A stretch of DNA of 64,000 bases from NCBI RefSeq assembly GCF_000765805.2, contig NZ_JRPD02000004.1, forward strand, positions 62,001 to 126,000, given 5' to 3'. The stretch comes from Helicobacter muridarum. GTDB lineage: Bacteria; Campylobacterota; Campylobacteria; Campylobacterales; Helicobacteraceae. Numbering within the stretch: position 1 is the stretch's first letter; the number at the start of each line of letters is the position of its first letter. Shown piece by piece: positions 36,990-46,354 of the stretch. The notes beneath the pieces were generated by a model. That model did not search any database. It was given only the letters and a program-made list of their open reading frames with translations, and was not told where the DNA came from. The translations under genes and the position numbers were made by a program.

Positions 36990-38495
36990 GTGAAGCATAT
37001 CTTACTTATAGTTGATGGTGAAATCGCTCTTCAATTCCTAAGAGATGTATTAAAGTCATATTACAGTAATAACCTATACATAGTGATATATCAAGATTCA
37101 ATTTTCCTTCCCAAAGAAATTCCAAGTAGTTTTGAATTTTACCACTGTGATTACACATCTAGCTTCCGATTAAATAACCTACTAGCAAATAAAGATATAA
37201 GCGATGCTTTCATTGTGCTAAAAGACCCAAATGAAGCCCATGTAATATATGAATATTTACGCAGCAATTATAAAAAAATTCGAATCATAAAAAGCATTTA
37301 TGATTCGAATAAGAAATACCAAGAGTTAATGAATAAAGATTCCAATCTTATTTGTATTTCACAAACAGAGGCAATGTCTTTAAAACTCTTATCTCGATTG
37401 CCAAATGTCCCTGTTGTTCCACGTGGCTTTGGTTTAGAGCAAGGAGAGGTTATGGAGATTGGCGTTCCTAGTGGTAGCGTGTTTGCTCATAGACAAGTAA
37501 ATACCATTCAACAAATTAATTGGAGGATTATTGGAATTTATAGGCGACAAAATTTTATGTTAGCCACTTCGCAGTCAATAATAATGCCCGGGGATACTCT
37601 ATTGGTAGCGGGTAACCCAAATGTCATGCATACAATCTATCAAAGAATCAAATCCGAAATGGGACAATTCCCATTGCCATTTGGTATGGAGATGTATCTA
37701 TTTTTAGATATGTCACTGCAAAGTAAAGACCAAATGCTTTTTGATTGTAGAGAAGCTATTTATTTGCATAGACATTTAAAAAGCATACATCTAACAATAA
37801 AGATTCTACATCCTACAAACTTCAAAACTATAAGAGAAATTGATAGTTTAAGCCAAAATGATATTTCTATCATAGTAGATTACAATAGTCAAGACTTTAT
37901 TCAAACAGTTCGCAATAAATTTGGTAAGAAGATTGGATTAATCGTAGTAGGCAATGAGCTTTTCTCCAAAAGAAACTATCGTAAAGTCCTATGGCAGAGT
38001 AAAATACCAGTATTCAAAACAGCAAAAAGTGCCATAAGCGCAAAAGATTATAATCCAAACATAGAAAAAAGCAAACTTCAAAACAATAACAATAAGCTAT
38101 GCTACCCTCCAGCAGTATCAGAAAGCCTAATTGTAATAACTAGCGATAGCTATAAGGACTATAATATATCTACTGTTATATTTGATATAAGCAAACAACT
38201 ACAGCTTAATGTAAAAATATATGATTTTGAACCAGATAATCACTTTAGCAATGAAGTAACAGAGCATTTTAGTAACATATCGCGCATATTTGAACGTAAA
38301 TTTTTTATAGAACGAACAAATTCTCATAATCCTATTTTGTATTTACAGAATCTAAAAGAGCCTGTTTTGCAATTTGTGCCATTTCGAGCAAGCATTACTA
38401 AGAGCAGAATCTTAGCCTTTACGAAAGTGCAATTTGAATCACTAAGCTTCATGGTGGATATGAATCCACAAATCTTTATTCCAATTGCTGAATAA
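36990..38495 (+). CDS. TrkA/RCK-domain protein (COG3400 type), possible potassium-channel regulator
   Basis: 501 residues, GTG start with AAAGGGA upstream. N-terminal TrkA-N-like region (about 1-135), an RCK_C domain (about 150-220; GEVMEIGVPSGSVFAHRQVN and IIMPGDTLLVAGNP), then a C-terminal part with no membrane segment. A strict Gly-rich NAD motif is not visible. Proteins of this type are thought to gate potassium transport, here by inference only. The gene contains a perfect 14-bp hairpin (37278-37310). Divergent from ilvB. Confidence 0.72.
   Translation: MKHILLIVDGEIALQFLRDVLKSYYSNNLYIVIYQDSIFLPKEIPSSFEFYHCDYTSSFRLNNLLANKDISDAFIVLKDPNEAHVIYEYLRSNYKKIRIIKSIYDSNKKYQELMNKDSNLICISQTEAMSLKLLSRLPNVPVVPRGFGLEQGEVMEIGVPSGSVFAHRQVNTIQQINWRIIGIYRRQNFMLATSQSIIMPGDTLLVAGNPNVMHTIYQRIKSEMGQFPLPFGMEMYLFLDMSLQSKDQMLFDCREAIYLHRHLKSIHLTIKILHPTNFKTIREIDSLSQNDISIIVDYNSQDFIQTVRNKFGKKIGLIVVGNELFSKRNYRKVLWQSKIPVFKTAKSAISAKDYNPNIEKSKLQNNNNKLCYPPAVSESLIVITSDSYKDYNISTVIFDISKQLQLNVKIYDFEPDNHFSNEVTEHFSNISRIFERKFFIERTNSHNPILYLQNLKEPVLQFVPFRASITKSRILAFTKVQFESLSFMVDMNPQIFIPIAE
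37278..37310. repeat. Perfect hairpin inside a coding region
   Basis: ATTCGAATCATAAA (37278-37291) and TTTATGATTCGAAT (37297-37310) are exact complements around a five-base loop. It falls within the TrkA-like gene, near codons 97-107, where such perfect pairing is not required by the protein. Confidence 0.9.
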
Positions 38496-38784
38496 CATAC
38501 AAATAAACACTAAATGGCTAATACTAAAGAATTAGACAACAATGTAGGGCTAACATTTATTTATAATTAGCTATTTAAAGAAAGTTAGATTCTTATGCCT
38601 AAGCTATTGGTTTTTGTTACAAATATAAATGTGGCTCTATCATATTTTAGATATAAAATGCAATAACAACATATGTAAATTAAAAAATGAATTTGTCCAA
38701 TTAAAGCTTAAAAATAGCAAATTTAACTTATTTAATAACATAAGTTCAAAAGCCAATAAGCTATATGCCTCTAGATTCTCTATA

Positions 38785-39990
38785 TTATTCTTGAAGCTTT
38801 GTAGCTTGAAGCACAAGCATAAAGCCTAGTTGAACTCCAAACTCATATAAAAGCTCCTCTCCCCTTTGTATTGCTTCTTGCAACGGCATAGGAGCATTAA
38901 TGATTGAAAACATGCAATCAATATGGTATTCACGTAGGTCTAAATATCCCTCCCCAAGCAAACCTGCTACACCAATAGTATGCTTACCTAGAGCAAATGC
39001 TCTACTAGCTATACCAATTGGGGCTTTACCAAAGCTACTTTGCCTATCAAGACAGCCCTCACCTGTGATAACTATATCTACATTGCGTATCTTCTCATCT
39101 GCTTTAATCAAATCCAGTATTCTATATGCTCCATTTAGAATCCGAACACAACAAAATGAAGATAATCCAAATACAACTCCACCTCCAGCTCCGCTCTTAT
39201 TGATAGTGCGTAAGATTTTGCCCGTATGTGCTTCTACTATATCTGCAAAATAACTTAGATTTGATTCTAATATTTCCAAATCACCATCAAGTATTCCTTT
39301 TTGTTTACCATAAACATAAGTTGCACCATTTTTTCCTAATAAAGAATTCTCTACGTCGCATATAATCTCAATTTCTAAATCACAAAGATCTATACTCCCA
39401 GATATAGAGTAAATATTATGAAGATCCTTAGGGCTTATATGGTCTTTTATAACTGCTCCGTTCTTATCATGAAATTTTATCCCTAATGCTTGCAAGCAAC
39501 CAGCACCACCATCATTTGTAGCACTACCCCCTACACCCAAAATAATTTTTCTAGCTCCCTTTGTATAAGCATCTAAAATCATCTCTCCTAATCCATAACT
39601 TGAGGCATAAAACGTGCGTCTATTCTCAATAGGAGTAAGAGTTAATCCAGTGCTTTGAGCCATTTCTAGAATTGCTTCATTCTCACGCAAAAGATATTTA
39701 GCTTTAACTTTCTGCCCATAAGGTCCAAAAACGCTAACATCTTGTAATGTATATGATTCTATATCATTTACAAAACCTTGCATTAACAAAGCTTCAAGCA
39801 ATCCATCGCCACCATCACTTATTGGCATAATAGTGGAAACAAGGGGATAATTGACCCTATCAAACGAATCCTGTAGACCTCTTTGCAATGCTAAGCATGC
39901 TTGAATAGAAGTCATAGAGCCTTTGAAGGAATCAAGAGCAATTAATATCCTATATGGAGAGACTTGGCTAGAGTTTATGATACTAAACAT
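38785..39990 (-). CDS. glxK: Glycerate kinase (GlxK/GarK family)
   Basis: 401 residues. It phosphorylates glycerate, feeding the glycolytic pool. The N-terminal ILIALDSFKGSMTS and PISDGGDGLLEALL (about 60), with GVGGSATNDGGAGCLQALGI (about 150) and ITGEGCLDRQSSFGKAP (about 313), are family signatures. Start with AGGCGG upstream. It lies nine bases after the stop of a TPR-protein gene. I do not know this gene from H. pylori. Confidence 0.92.
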   Translation of the reverse strand: MFSIINSSQVSPYRILIALDSFKGSMTSIQACLALQRGLQDSFDRVNYPLVSTIMPISDGGDGLLEALLMQGFVNDIESYTLQDVSVFGPYGQKVKAKYLLRENEAILEMAQSTGLTLTPIENRRTFYASSYGLGEMILDAYTKGARKIILGVGGSATNDGGAGCLQALGIKFHDKNGAVIKDHISPKDLHNIYSISGSIDLCDLEIEIICDVENSLLGKNGATYVYGKQKGILDGDLEILESNLSYFADIVEAHTGKILRTINKSGAGGGVVFGLSSFCCVRILNGAYRILDLIKADEKIRNVDIVITGEGCLDRQSSFGKAPIGIASRAFALGKHTIGVAGLLGEGYLDLREYHIDCMFSIINAPMPLQEAIQRGEELLYEFGVQLGFMLVLQATKLQE

Positions 39991-39999
39991 AAATACCGC

Positions 40000-41331
40000 C
40001 TATTGACATTGAGATATAAATTCTCTATGTTTTTGTAATTCTTCTGAACTATCTATTTGGGTATCTGTGATTAAATCAAAAGTCTCTTGAGCTCTTTTGC
40101 AATCCTTAATTTTGTAGAATCCCCAAGCAAGACTATCTAAATATTCTACAGAATCTGGCTCAATTGATAAGGCTAAAGATACATAATGAATACCAGATTC
40201 CAAATCAATATCATAGTCAATTAATAAATAACCTAAAAAATTATAAAAAAATGCATCTTCCTTACTTGGTTTTGAATTGCTATCTACTAAATCTTTGTTA
40301 CGATGCTCTATTGCTTTTTTGAGAGATTCTATCACAGGCATTAATGCCTCTTTATCTCTTGAACCCAATGCTTCGTATTGATATACAGCACTTAGTCTTA
40401 AGAAGTTATTAATCTTTGTGTCTTCATAAAGGCTTCTTGCAACCTCAAATGCCTCTTGAAAACGATTTGCAGCTGAATATACCTGCATTAGCAATTCTCT
40501 TGCCTCATGTCCTAGCACAGATTCATTTTCTTGTAAAAAGACTATGGATTCTTCATACTTTTCTTGCTGCATTAGTAATCTTACAAATAAAGTTGCATTT
40601 TGAATATTTTGAAAATTTTCGAATCGCTTAATTAAACTATCCTTGAGAGTATCAAATTCATTGAGTTTAATATAAAGCCCTATGAAATTTTCAAGATTCT
40701 CGTTAGATTCATTATTAACTATAGAATCGCTTAGATATTTAAGAGCATTTTGAATATCTTGCTTATCAATATATATAGCTATAATTTGATATAATACATC
40801 ATTCTTTAACTTACTAGAGGCATTCATAGAATCATTATATATCACTAACAAATGCTCTAATGCTTTATCTAATTGCCTCTCTTGTATATATATATTAGAC
40901 AATATATAGTGGAATTGGATATTCGGATTTGTGAGTATAATTTTTTCTAACAATATAGATGCTAGATGGTATTCTCCCTTACGCATATGCGATTCTGCAA
41001 TAATAGCATTTATATCATCATCATCGATATCATGGCTTTGAGCTTGATATTGCATTGCTAGATTAAGCGCTATATCAAAGTTTCCAGCTTCACTTTGTGA
41101 TAAAACCATTTGTTTTAGAAAATAGAAATCTTTAGTTTCTATAAACAGATTTTCATAGATTCTATATGCCTCTAAATATTTGCCATCAATAGTTAAATTA
41201 GCAGCTTCAATCATATAAAGATCATGTTGGTCAATATCTGGATATTCGGTTTCATAAGCTAAAACATGACTGCTAAAAACCAAGCTAACTAAAAATGAAT
41301 ATATTAGTGATAAAGAAATACTAATCCGCAT
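40000..41331 (-). CDS. TPR-repeat protein, periplasmic or secreted
   Basis: 443 residues. Signal peptide about 1-25 (LSLIYSFLVSLVFSSHVLA). The rest is helical, with tetratricopeptide-like units (for example YLEAYRIYENLF, YHLASILLEKII, ALEHLLVIYND, ESIVFLQENES, GIHYVSLALSIEPDSVEYLD). TPR proteins scaffold protein complexes; the partner is unknown. GAGGGG ribosome-binding site. Probably co-transcribed with the YkgJ gene before it and glxK after it. Confidence 0.8.
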   Translation of the reverse strand: MRISISLSLIYSFLVSLVFSSHVLAYETEYPDIDQHDLYMIEAANLTIDGKYLEAYRIYENLFIETKDFYFLKQMVLSQSEAGNFDIALNLAMQYQAQSHDIDDDDINAIIAESHMRKGEYHLASILLEKIILTNPNIQFHYILSNIYIQERQLDKALEHLLVIYNDSMNASSKLKNDVLYQIIAIYIDKQDIQNALKYLSDSIVNNESNENLENFIGLYIKLNEFDTLKDSLIKRFENFQNIQNATLFVRLLMQQEKYEESIVFLQENESVLGHEARELLMQVYSAANRFQEAFEVARSLYEDTKINNFLRLSAVYQYEALGSRDKEALMPVIESLKKAIEHRNKDLVDSNSKPSKEDAFFYNFLGYLLIDYDIDLESGIHYVSLALSIEPDSVEYLDSLAWGFYKIKDCKRAQETFDLITDTQIDSSEELQKHREFISQCQ

Positions 41332-41352
41332 TTAACCCCTCTACTATCAGAC

Positions 41353-41814
41353 TTATGTAATCACACCAATACATCTACCAATAAGCTCTTTTTTATTTTT
41401 ATCTTTATTCTTATGGCTATCTGCATAACTATCCCAAAAAGGAAAGCTTTGACATTGCTTGGGTCTAACAGGATAAATGTCGCAACACATTGAATCTTCA
41501 TTAAAAAATACACAGCCTACTCCCATATATTTATTGTTGCATGTTTTCTCTATTAGGGAAAAACGATAACCAACTTTCCTAATATATCTTAGGCACATAT
41601 CTTCAAATGGAATATTAAGAAATTCTGCTATCAAAGCTATTTCTTCAATTTTCAAAAATACATATCCACTTTCGCCATAACAACATTTACCACCACACTC
41701 TGCGCATTTACTAGGATCAAAGCTAAAATCAAAGCCCACTTTCCTCATGAGAAGCGGTTGTGCGACTAGCTTAAGCAAGCTAACCTCATTCTCTCCTATT
41801 AGATTATCATTCAT
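41353..41814 (-). CDS. YkgJ-family cysteine-cluster protein
   Basis: 153 residues from the ATG at 41814, preferred over 41853 because AGGGA is five bases upstream. The family motif KCAECGGKCCYG (about 36-47) starts a CxxCxxxCC cluster, with further cysteines in TCNNKYMGVGCVFF, SMCCDIYPVRPKQCQSFPF. The cluster is thought to bind zinc or iron-sulfur; the cellular role is unknown. Confidence 0.85.
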   Translation of the reverse strand: MNDNLIGENEVSLLKLVAQPLLMRKVGFDFSFDPSKCAECGGKCCYGESGYVFLKIEEIALIAEFLNIPFEDMCLRYIRKVGYRFSLIEKTCNNKYMGVGCVFFNEDSMCCDIYPVRPKQCQSFPFWDSYADSHKNKDKNKKELIGRCIGVIT

Positions 41815-41868
41815 TATGTTCCCTATATTAATTGTAGGTAGTATATATAACATTGTAATTGAATTTTA

Positions 41869-42921
41869 TTAATATGTTTTATCAAAGGTAATACGTGGAT
41901 CTACTATCATATATAACACATCACTTATAATATTTACCACCAATCCAATAAGTGTAAAAATAAAAAGTGTCCCAAATATAACTGGATAATCTCTCGAAAT
42001 AATACTATCATAACCTAATAATCCCAATCCATCAAGGCTAAATATAATTTCTATAAGTAGATTAGAGCTAAAAAACATACCAACAAATGTAGCTGGAAAC
42101 AAAGATATAAGCAGCAAACAAGCGTTACGAAATACATGCTTGTATAGTATTACCGCATTACTAGCACCCTTTGCCATAGCTAAAGTAACATATGTCTTTC
42201 CAATTTCATCTAAAAATGAGTTTTTGACTAATAGCGTAAGGCTAGCAAATCCACCTATACATATACATATTAGAGGCAGAATCAAATGCCACAAATAATC
42301 CATAATTTTTCCCATTATAGACAATTCATGAAAATTCTCGCTAACCAAACCCTTAAGAGGTAAAATATCCCAAAAACTACCTCCGCAAAATAAAACAATG
42401 AGTAAAATAGCAAAAAGAAAAGAAGGTATAGCATATCCTATAGCTAATATAGAACTTGTAATCGCATCAAAATTAGAACCATCTCTACATGCTTTAGCAA
42501 TGCCAAGAGGAATGCTTATTAGATAAATAATAATGGTGCTAAATATTCCAAGTGATAAGGAAGTTGGCATTTTTTCCATAATAATATCTATTACTCTTGT
42601 CTCCCGATAAAAGCTAACCCCAAAATCAAACTTAATGAAGTTTTTTAAAACAAAAAAAAATCGATCCAATATTGGTTTATCAAATCCATACTCCTTATTG
42701 AGCTGTTCTAAAAATTCTGCATCTAATCCCCTTGAACCTTGATAGCTGCTAAGTTTTACACTTCCAATATTGCTTTCACCATTTATTGAATTAGTTAGCT
42801 TCGCGCTTATTTGTTCAACAGGACCACCAGGAGCTAACTGAATAATAAAAAAATTAAGTGCTATTATTCCAAACAAGGTTGGAATAATAAGCATAAACCT
42901 CTTAGATATGTATATTAACAT
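41869..42921 (-). CDS. yejB: ABC transporter permease, YejB/OppB type
   Basis: 350 residues from the ATG at 42921, where GGAGGG sits seven bases upstream; a longer start at 42966 is unsupported. Six membrane segments. The family start RFMLIIPTLFGIIALNFFII QLAPGGPVEQ and the EAA-like LAMAKGASNAVILYKHVFRN (about 245-265) are clear. YejB-type permeases import peptides such as microcin C. No binding protein, second permease or ATPase gene is beside it. Confidence 0.85.
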   Translation of the reverse strand: MLIYISKRFMLIIPTLFGIIALNFFIIQLAPGGPVEQISAKLTNSINGESNIGSVKLSSYQGSRGLDAEFLEQLNKEYGFDKPILDRFFFVLKNFIKFDFGVSFYRETRVIDIIMEKMPTSLSLGIFSTIIIYLISIPLGIAKACRDGSNFDAITSSILAIGYAIPSFLFAILLIVLFCGGSFWDILPLKGLVSENFHELSIMGKIMDYLWHLILPLICICIGGFASLTLLVKNSFLDEIGKTYVTLAMAKGASNAVILYKHVFRNACLLLISLFPATFVGMFFSSNLLIEIIFSLDGLGLLGYDSIISRDYPVIFGTLFIFTLIGLVVNIISDVLYMIVDPRITFDKTY

Positions 42922-43153
42922 AATAGCCCTCCATTTAATTGGCATAAAGACACTAATACGGAACAAAAACTTAATTTATGTAATGCTATATCAATCTAAT
43001 GTTAAAGCCTATTGACAATCATAGCATCAACAAAATCTAATATACTATAAAGATAAAATTTAACCGCTTTGAATAAAAATTACAGATTATTAAGTATGAA
43101 AGATATATATCAAATTTAATAAGGACTATCCATAAAGTTTAATAGCTTAATAG

Positions 43154-43768
43154 CTAGGATTTTCTTTGTTTTGTAATTATAGTAGTCAGACCAGCCTTAA
43201 TGCTATCTCCCTTACCAACTAATGCTTGTAAATTGCTACCTGTTAGTTTTACTCTAATTCTGCCTATATTTAAGAATCCAATTTTATCCAAGAAAAGAGA
43301 TTTATCACTATCACAACGCAAACTACAGAATCTAAAAAATCTAGGCAACATATGGATGGTAAGTTTACAATCATCATTATCTAATAAAACATTAGCCTCA
43401 AGCCTATCTCTAGCCCCAAGCTCATTTGCAGTTCTACTATTGCCAATAAAATAAAATCCCTTGATATATGTTATAGAAACATCATTTAAATCCGTGGGTG
43501 CATAAATCCTAGCATTCCATCTAGTCTTAATTTCTATAGTTATAGAATCATTATCCTGCATAAGCCATACAACTCTACCATTGATTGGGGCAACTATACC
43601 TTGAGGATTGGTTGGAACAATAATCTTAGAGCCAAACGAAAATATCCAAAAAAATACCAACAACGCTGTTATACCAGACAATATATACCAATTAAAATAT
43701 AAAAATACTAAAACAACTATTATCAACAACAATGTTCCAAATCTATGTTCTGGCTCAATTATTCTCAT
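43154..43768 (-). CDS. Degenerate phosphatidylserine-decarboxylase-like protein
   Basis: 204 residues from the ATG at 43768, chosen for its AGGA site. Two N-terminal hydrophobic segments (about 10-45) anchor it in the membrane. The remainder follows the short Psd/archaetidylserine-decarboxylase plan: GIVAPINGRVVWL (compare SPADGKV), a middle region with IKGFYFIGNSRTANELGARD, and a C-terminal GDSIKAGLTTI. The place where Psd enzymes have a self-cleaved Ser (FGSR/LGST) reads LNIGRIRV, and the VHVNR-type His segment reads WNARIY. The intact frame suggests function as a pseudoenzyme, by inference. Confidence 0.68.
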   Translation of the reverse strand: MRIIEPEHRFGTLLLIIVVLVFLYFNWYILSGITALLVFFWIFSFGSKIIVPTNPQGIVAPINGRVVWLMQDNDSITIEIKTRWNARIYAPTDLNDVSITYIKGFYFIGNSRTANELGARDRLEANVLLDNDDCKLTIHMLPRFFRFCSLRCDSDKSLFLDKIGFLNIGRIRVKLTGSNLQALVGKGDSIKAGLTTIITKQRKS

Positions 43769-44024
43769 AATAAATCCTAGTGTATGCAATAGAGCAATTT
43801 ATACAAACTCCTAAATTATAACAAACTATTCATATTTAGTAATATTGTAAATATCACAATCGCAATAAATTACTATATATTTATACAAAACATTCTATTA
43901 CTTAGTAACAAATAAACAACAATATAGCAATATGAGAAGATATATCTTTATTGTTTAGTCATTATATCTTGAAAATTTACTATTGTATAATTCTAGTTTA
44001 TAGGCGAATCTTTTGGAGACAAAT

Positions 44025-44840
44025 ATGAAAACTTTTGATTATATTGCTCATATAGAATCATTGGCACATAAATCTTTGAAGATAGATGAATTTTGCCATA
44101 TCATGCAAAATTATTTTCCAGAATATTCAGAACTATCTAATGAATGTTTCTTTGAAGTTTTAATTGCACTAAATGCTCCAATAACAAGATATACCAACCA
44201 ATGTGATAATCAAATGGAATACGTTGGATTAAATAGCAAAGATATCTTATTAAACGAAGCTAAACTGTGTTTCGTAGACATTGAAACTACATCTAGTAAT
44301 ATAGAATATGGACAAATAATCGAAATAGGTGCTATTATGGTTCAAAATGGCAAGATTCATAAGATATTTGACAGCCTGATACATAGCAATTACGTGCCAA
44401 ATGATATTATCGAGCTAACAGGCATAGATGCAAAAATGCTAGAAAATGCGCCAAATATTAATGAAACTCTTAAGAAATTCAGAGATTTTCTAGGCGATTG
44501 TGTATTTGTGGCGCATAATGTCTTATTTGATTATAACTTCCTTTCAGATTCCATGATACATCATGGAATCCCACCTCTTTTTAATACACGTCTTTGCACA
44601 GTAGAGCTTTCTAAAAAAACAATACCTTCAAGAAAGCATGCCCTACCCTATCTCAACAAAGCACTTGGAATCAATATGAAAATAAGTCACAGAGCACTAG
44701 CCGACTCCTTTAGTTCAATGCAACTTTACAATATATGTATGCTAAATCTCCCATCTAATATCAAAACATTACAAGAATTAATTGATTTTTCTAAATGCAG
44801 TATTCACTACCAATCTTATTCTATAAATAAAAAACACTAA
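44025..44840 (+). CDS. DnaQ-like 3'-5' exonuclease
   Basis: 271 residues. DEDDh exonuclease motifs: ExoI CFVDIETTSS (about 82), ExoII FVAHNVLFDYNFL (about 161), ExoIII SHRALADSFSS (about 222, His plus Asp). It could be the DNA polymerase III epsilon proofreading subunit or a relative. The N-terminal 75 residues are extra. I start at the ATG 44025, seven bases after GGAG, not at the TTG 44013. Confidence 0.85.
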   Translation: MKTFDYIAHIESLAHKSLKIDEFCHIMQNYFPEYSELSNECFFEVLIALNAPITRYTNQCDNQMEYVGLNSKDILLNEAKLCFVDIETTSSNIEYGQIIEIGAIMVQNGKIHKIFDSLIHSNYVPNDIIELTGIDAKMLENAPNINETLKKFRDFLGDCVFVAHNVLFDYNFLSDSMIHHGIPPLFNTRLCTVELSKKTIPSRKHALPYLNKALGINMKISHRALADSFSSMQLYNICMLNLPSNIKTLQELIDFSKCSIHYQSYSINKKH

Positions 44841-45057
44841 ACAATAAAATTTCTTTGTAAATTTACATGTATGAGCTTATCTATACCATATATCAAACAT
44901 AAATACATAATTAAGTAATATTTAAGCATAGATAACTACTTATTTATCGCTTAACTATTCTTTAAATAAAAAATAAACTATGATTAATTATAGACTATCT
45001 TTACGCTAGAAAATTATAAAATCCAAATATAATATTTAGCTCAAAATTATAACTATG

Positions 45058-45504
45058 CTAGCTTTCATCTTTACTAGATTTTATAGAACCAATAGTTTGT
45101 TTATCTATATCATCATCTTGAATTTTAGCAAAAGATTCAGAATTGTTTAAATCTACACTTAATTTTTCTTCTTGAATTATTTTCGGTTTATAGTCCTCAA
45201 ATAGATTTTGAACAGATTGTATATTATCTTGCAATCCCCTTTCAGCATCCTTGACTACTTGGAAGTCATCTTGAATCTTATTAAAGTCATTTTCAAGTTT
45301 TTCTTTATACTCAAGTGCTTCCTTTTTAATTTCAGCAAGATTAACTTCCCTATCTAGAGTTTCTTTGGCATCACTTATTGTCTTTTTTAAAACTCTAATA
45401 GTTTTAACAACTTCCACAATAGCATTGGGCAGCTTATCTGGACCTAAAATAATAATACCAACGATAAGCACTAAAATAATCTCTCCGATTCCAAAACCAA
45501 GCAC
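45058..45504 (-). CDS. tatB: Sec-independent translocase subunit TatB
   Basis: 148 residues. N-terminal transmembrane helix then amphipathic helix, with LGFGIGEIILVLIVGIIILG PDKLPNAIV as the family signature, followed by a charged coiled-coil region. TatB with TatC forms the receptor for folded twin-arginine substrates. GTG start with AGGAT upstream. tatC usually follows directly; here the next gene is a convergent exonuclease. Confidence 0.9.
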   Translation of the reverse strand: MLGFGIGEIILVLIVGIIILGPDKLPNAIVEVVKTIRVLKKTISDAKETLDREVNLAEIKKEALEYKEKLENDFNKIQDDFQVVKDAERGLQDNIQSVQNLFEDYKPKIIQEEKLSVDLNNSESFAKIQDDDIDKQTIGSIKSSKDES

Positions 45505-45540
45505 TTGATCCTACCTAAAACGTTTTTAACTTAAAAACTC

Positions 45541-46299
45541 TTATTGCATGCTATCTAATATACCTTGAACCTCATTAACAGAACCGCTTTCAGTAAAAAA
45601 GAATACTTCAACTCTATTGTTAGCACGTCGCCCAATATCACTATCATTAGGAACAATTGGGCGATATTGACCATATGAAGTGTAAGAGAGCCTATTTGGA
45701 TCAACACCTTTGTTAATAAGATATTTCATAACATTGTATGAACGAGCAGCAGCTAACTCGTAATTATTCATATAGCCCACAGGAGTTGAATTATCAGTAT
45801 AACCACGAATATCAACATATACTTCCGCGGGAAGCTTATTAATTGTAGTAGCGAGTAAATCTAGCTCGGTTCTCCTGTCCTGATTCAAAAGTTCAGAAGT
45901 TCCAGTCTCAAAGAGAATATCAGATGGCAAACGTAATGTGGTTCCCTGCTCAATTTGCTCCAACAACCCACCATCTTGCACTAAATTGGATAATTGGCTA
46001 ACAGTTACTGTGGTAGTAGGAGCATTTTGATTTATTGATGTGTTTTGATTCTCGCTTTCGGTCTTCTTTACATCTGATGGATCTGGTGGAATCATTAATA
46101 CTGGCATTGTACGTTCAGGAATAGGAGTAGCATCAAATATCGTAATAAAAGCTTGTGTAACAGCTTTAACTTTGGATGTATTTGCAGCAGAAATTGCATA
46201 AAGAGCAATAAACAAAGCTAAAAGCAAGGACAAAAAGTCGGCATATGGCACAGCCCATTTCTCTCCTGCTGGACACTCACATTTGCATTTTTTAGACAT
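45541..46299 (-). CDS. motB: Flagellar stator protein MotB
   Basis: 252 residues from the ATG at 46299 (AAGGAG five bases upstream). Cytoplasmic Cys-rich start (KKCKCECPAGEK), the proton-carrying Asp in WAVPYADFLSLLLALF, a linker, then an OmpA-like peptidoglycan-binding domain (YVDIRGYTDNSTP and RRANNRVEVFFF). MotB anchors the stator to the cell wall. motA lies 55 bases upstream. Confidence 0.95.
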   Translation of the reverse strand: MSKKCKCECPAGEKWAVPYADFLSLLLALFIALYAISAANTSKVKAVTQAFITIFDATPIPERTMPVLMIPPDPSDVKKTESENQNTSINQNAPTTTVTVSQLSNLVQDGGLLEQIEQGTTLRLPSDILFETGTSELLNQDRRTELDLLATTINKLPAEVYVDIRGYTDNSTPVGYMNNYELAAARSYNVMKYLINKGVDPNRLSYTSYGQYRPIVPNDSDIGRRANNRVEVFFFTESGSVNEVQGILDSMQ

Positions 46300-46354
46300 A
46301 GGCACTCCTTATCACAAATTTTCTTTCTACAAAATACCAACAAATAAAAAACAA

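Noticed and set aside
38629-38829. A 66-codon plus-strand frame between the TrkA-like gene and glxK
   Set aside because: No ribosome-binding site, overlaps the end of glxK on the other strand, and no recognisable family.
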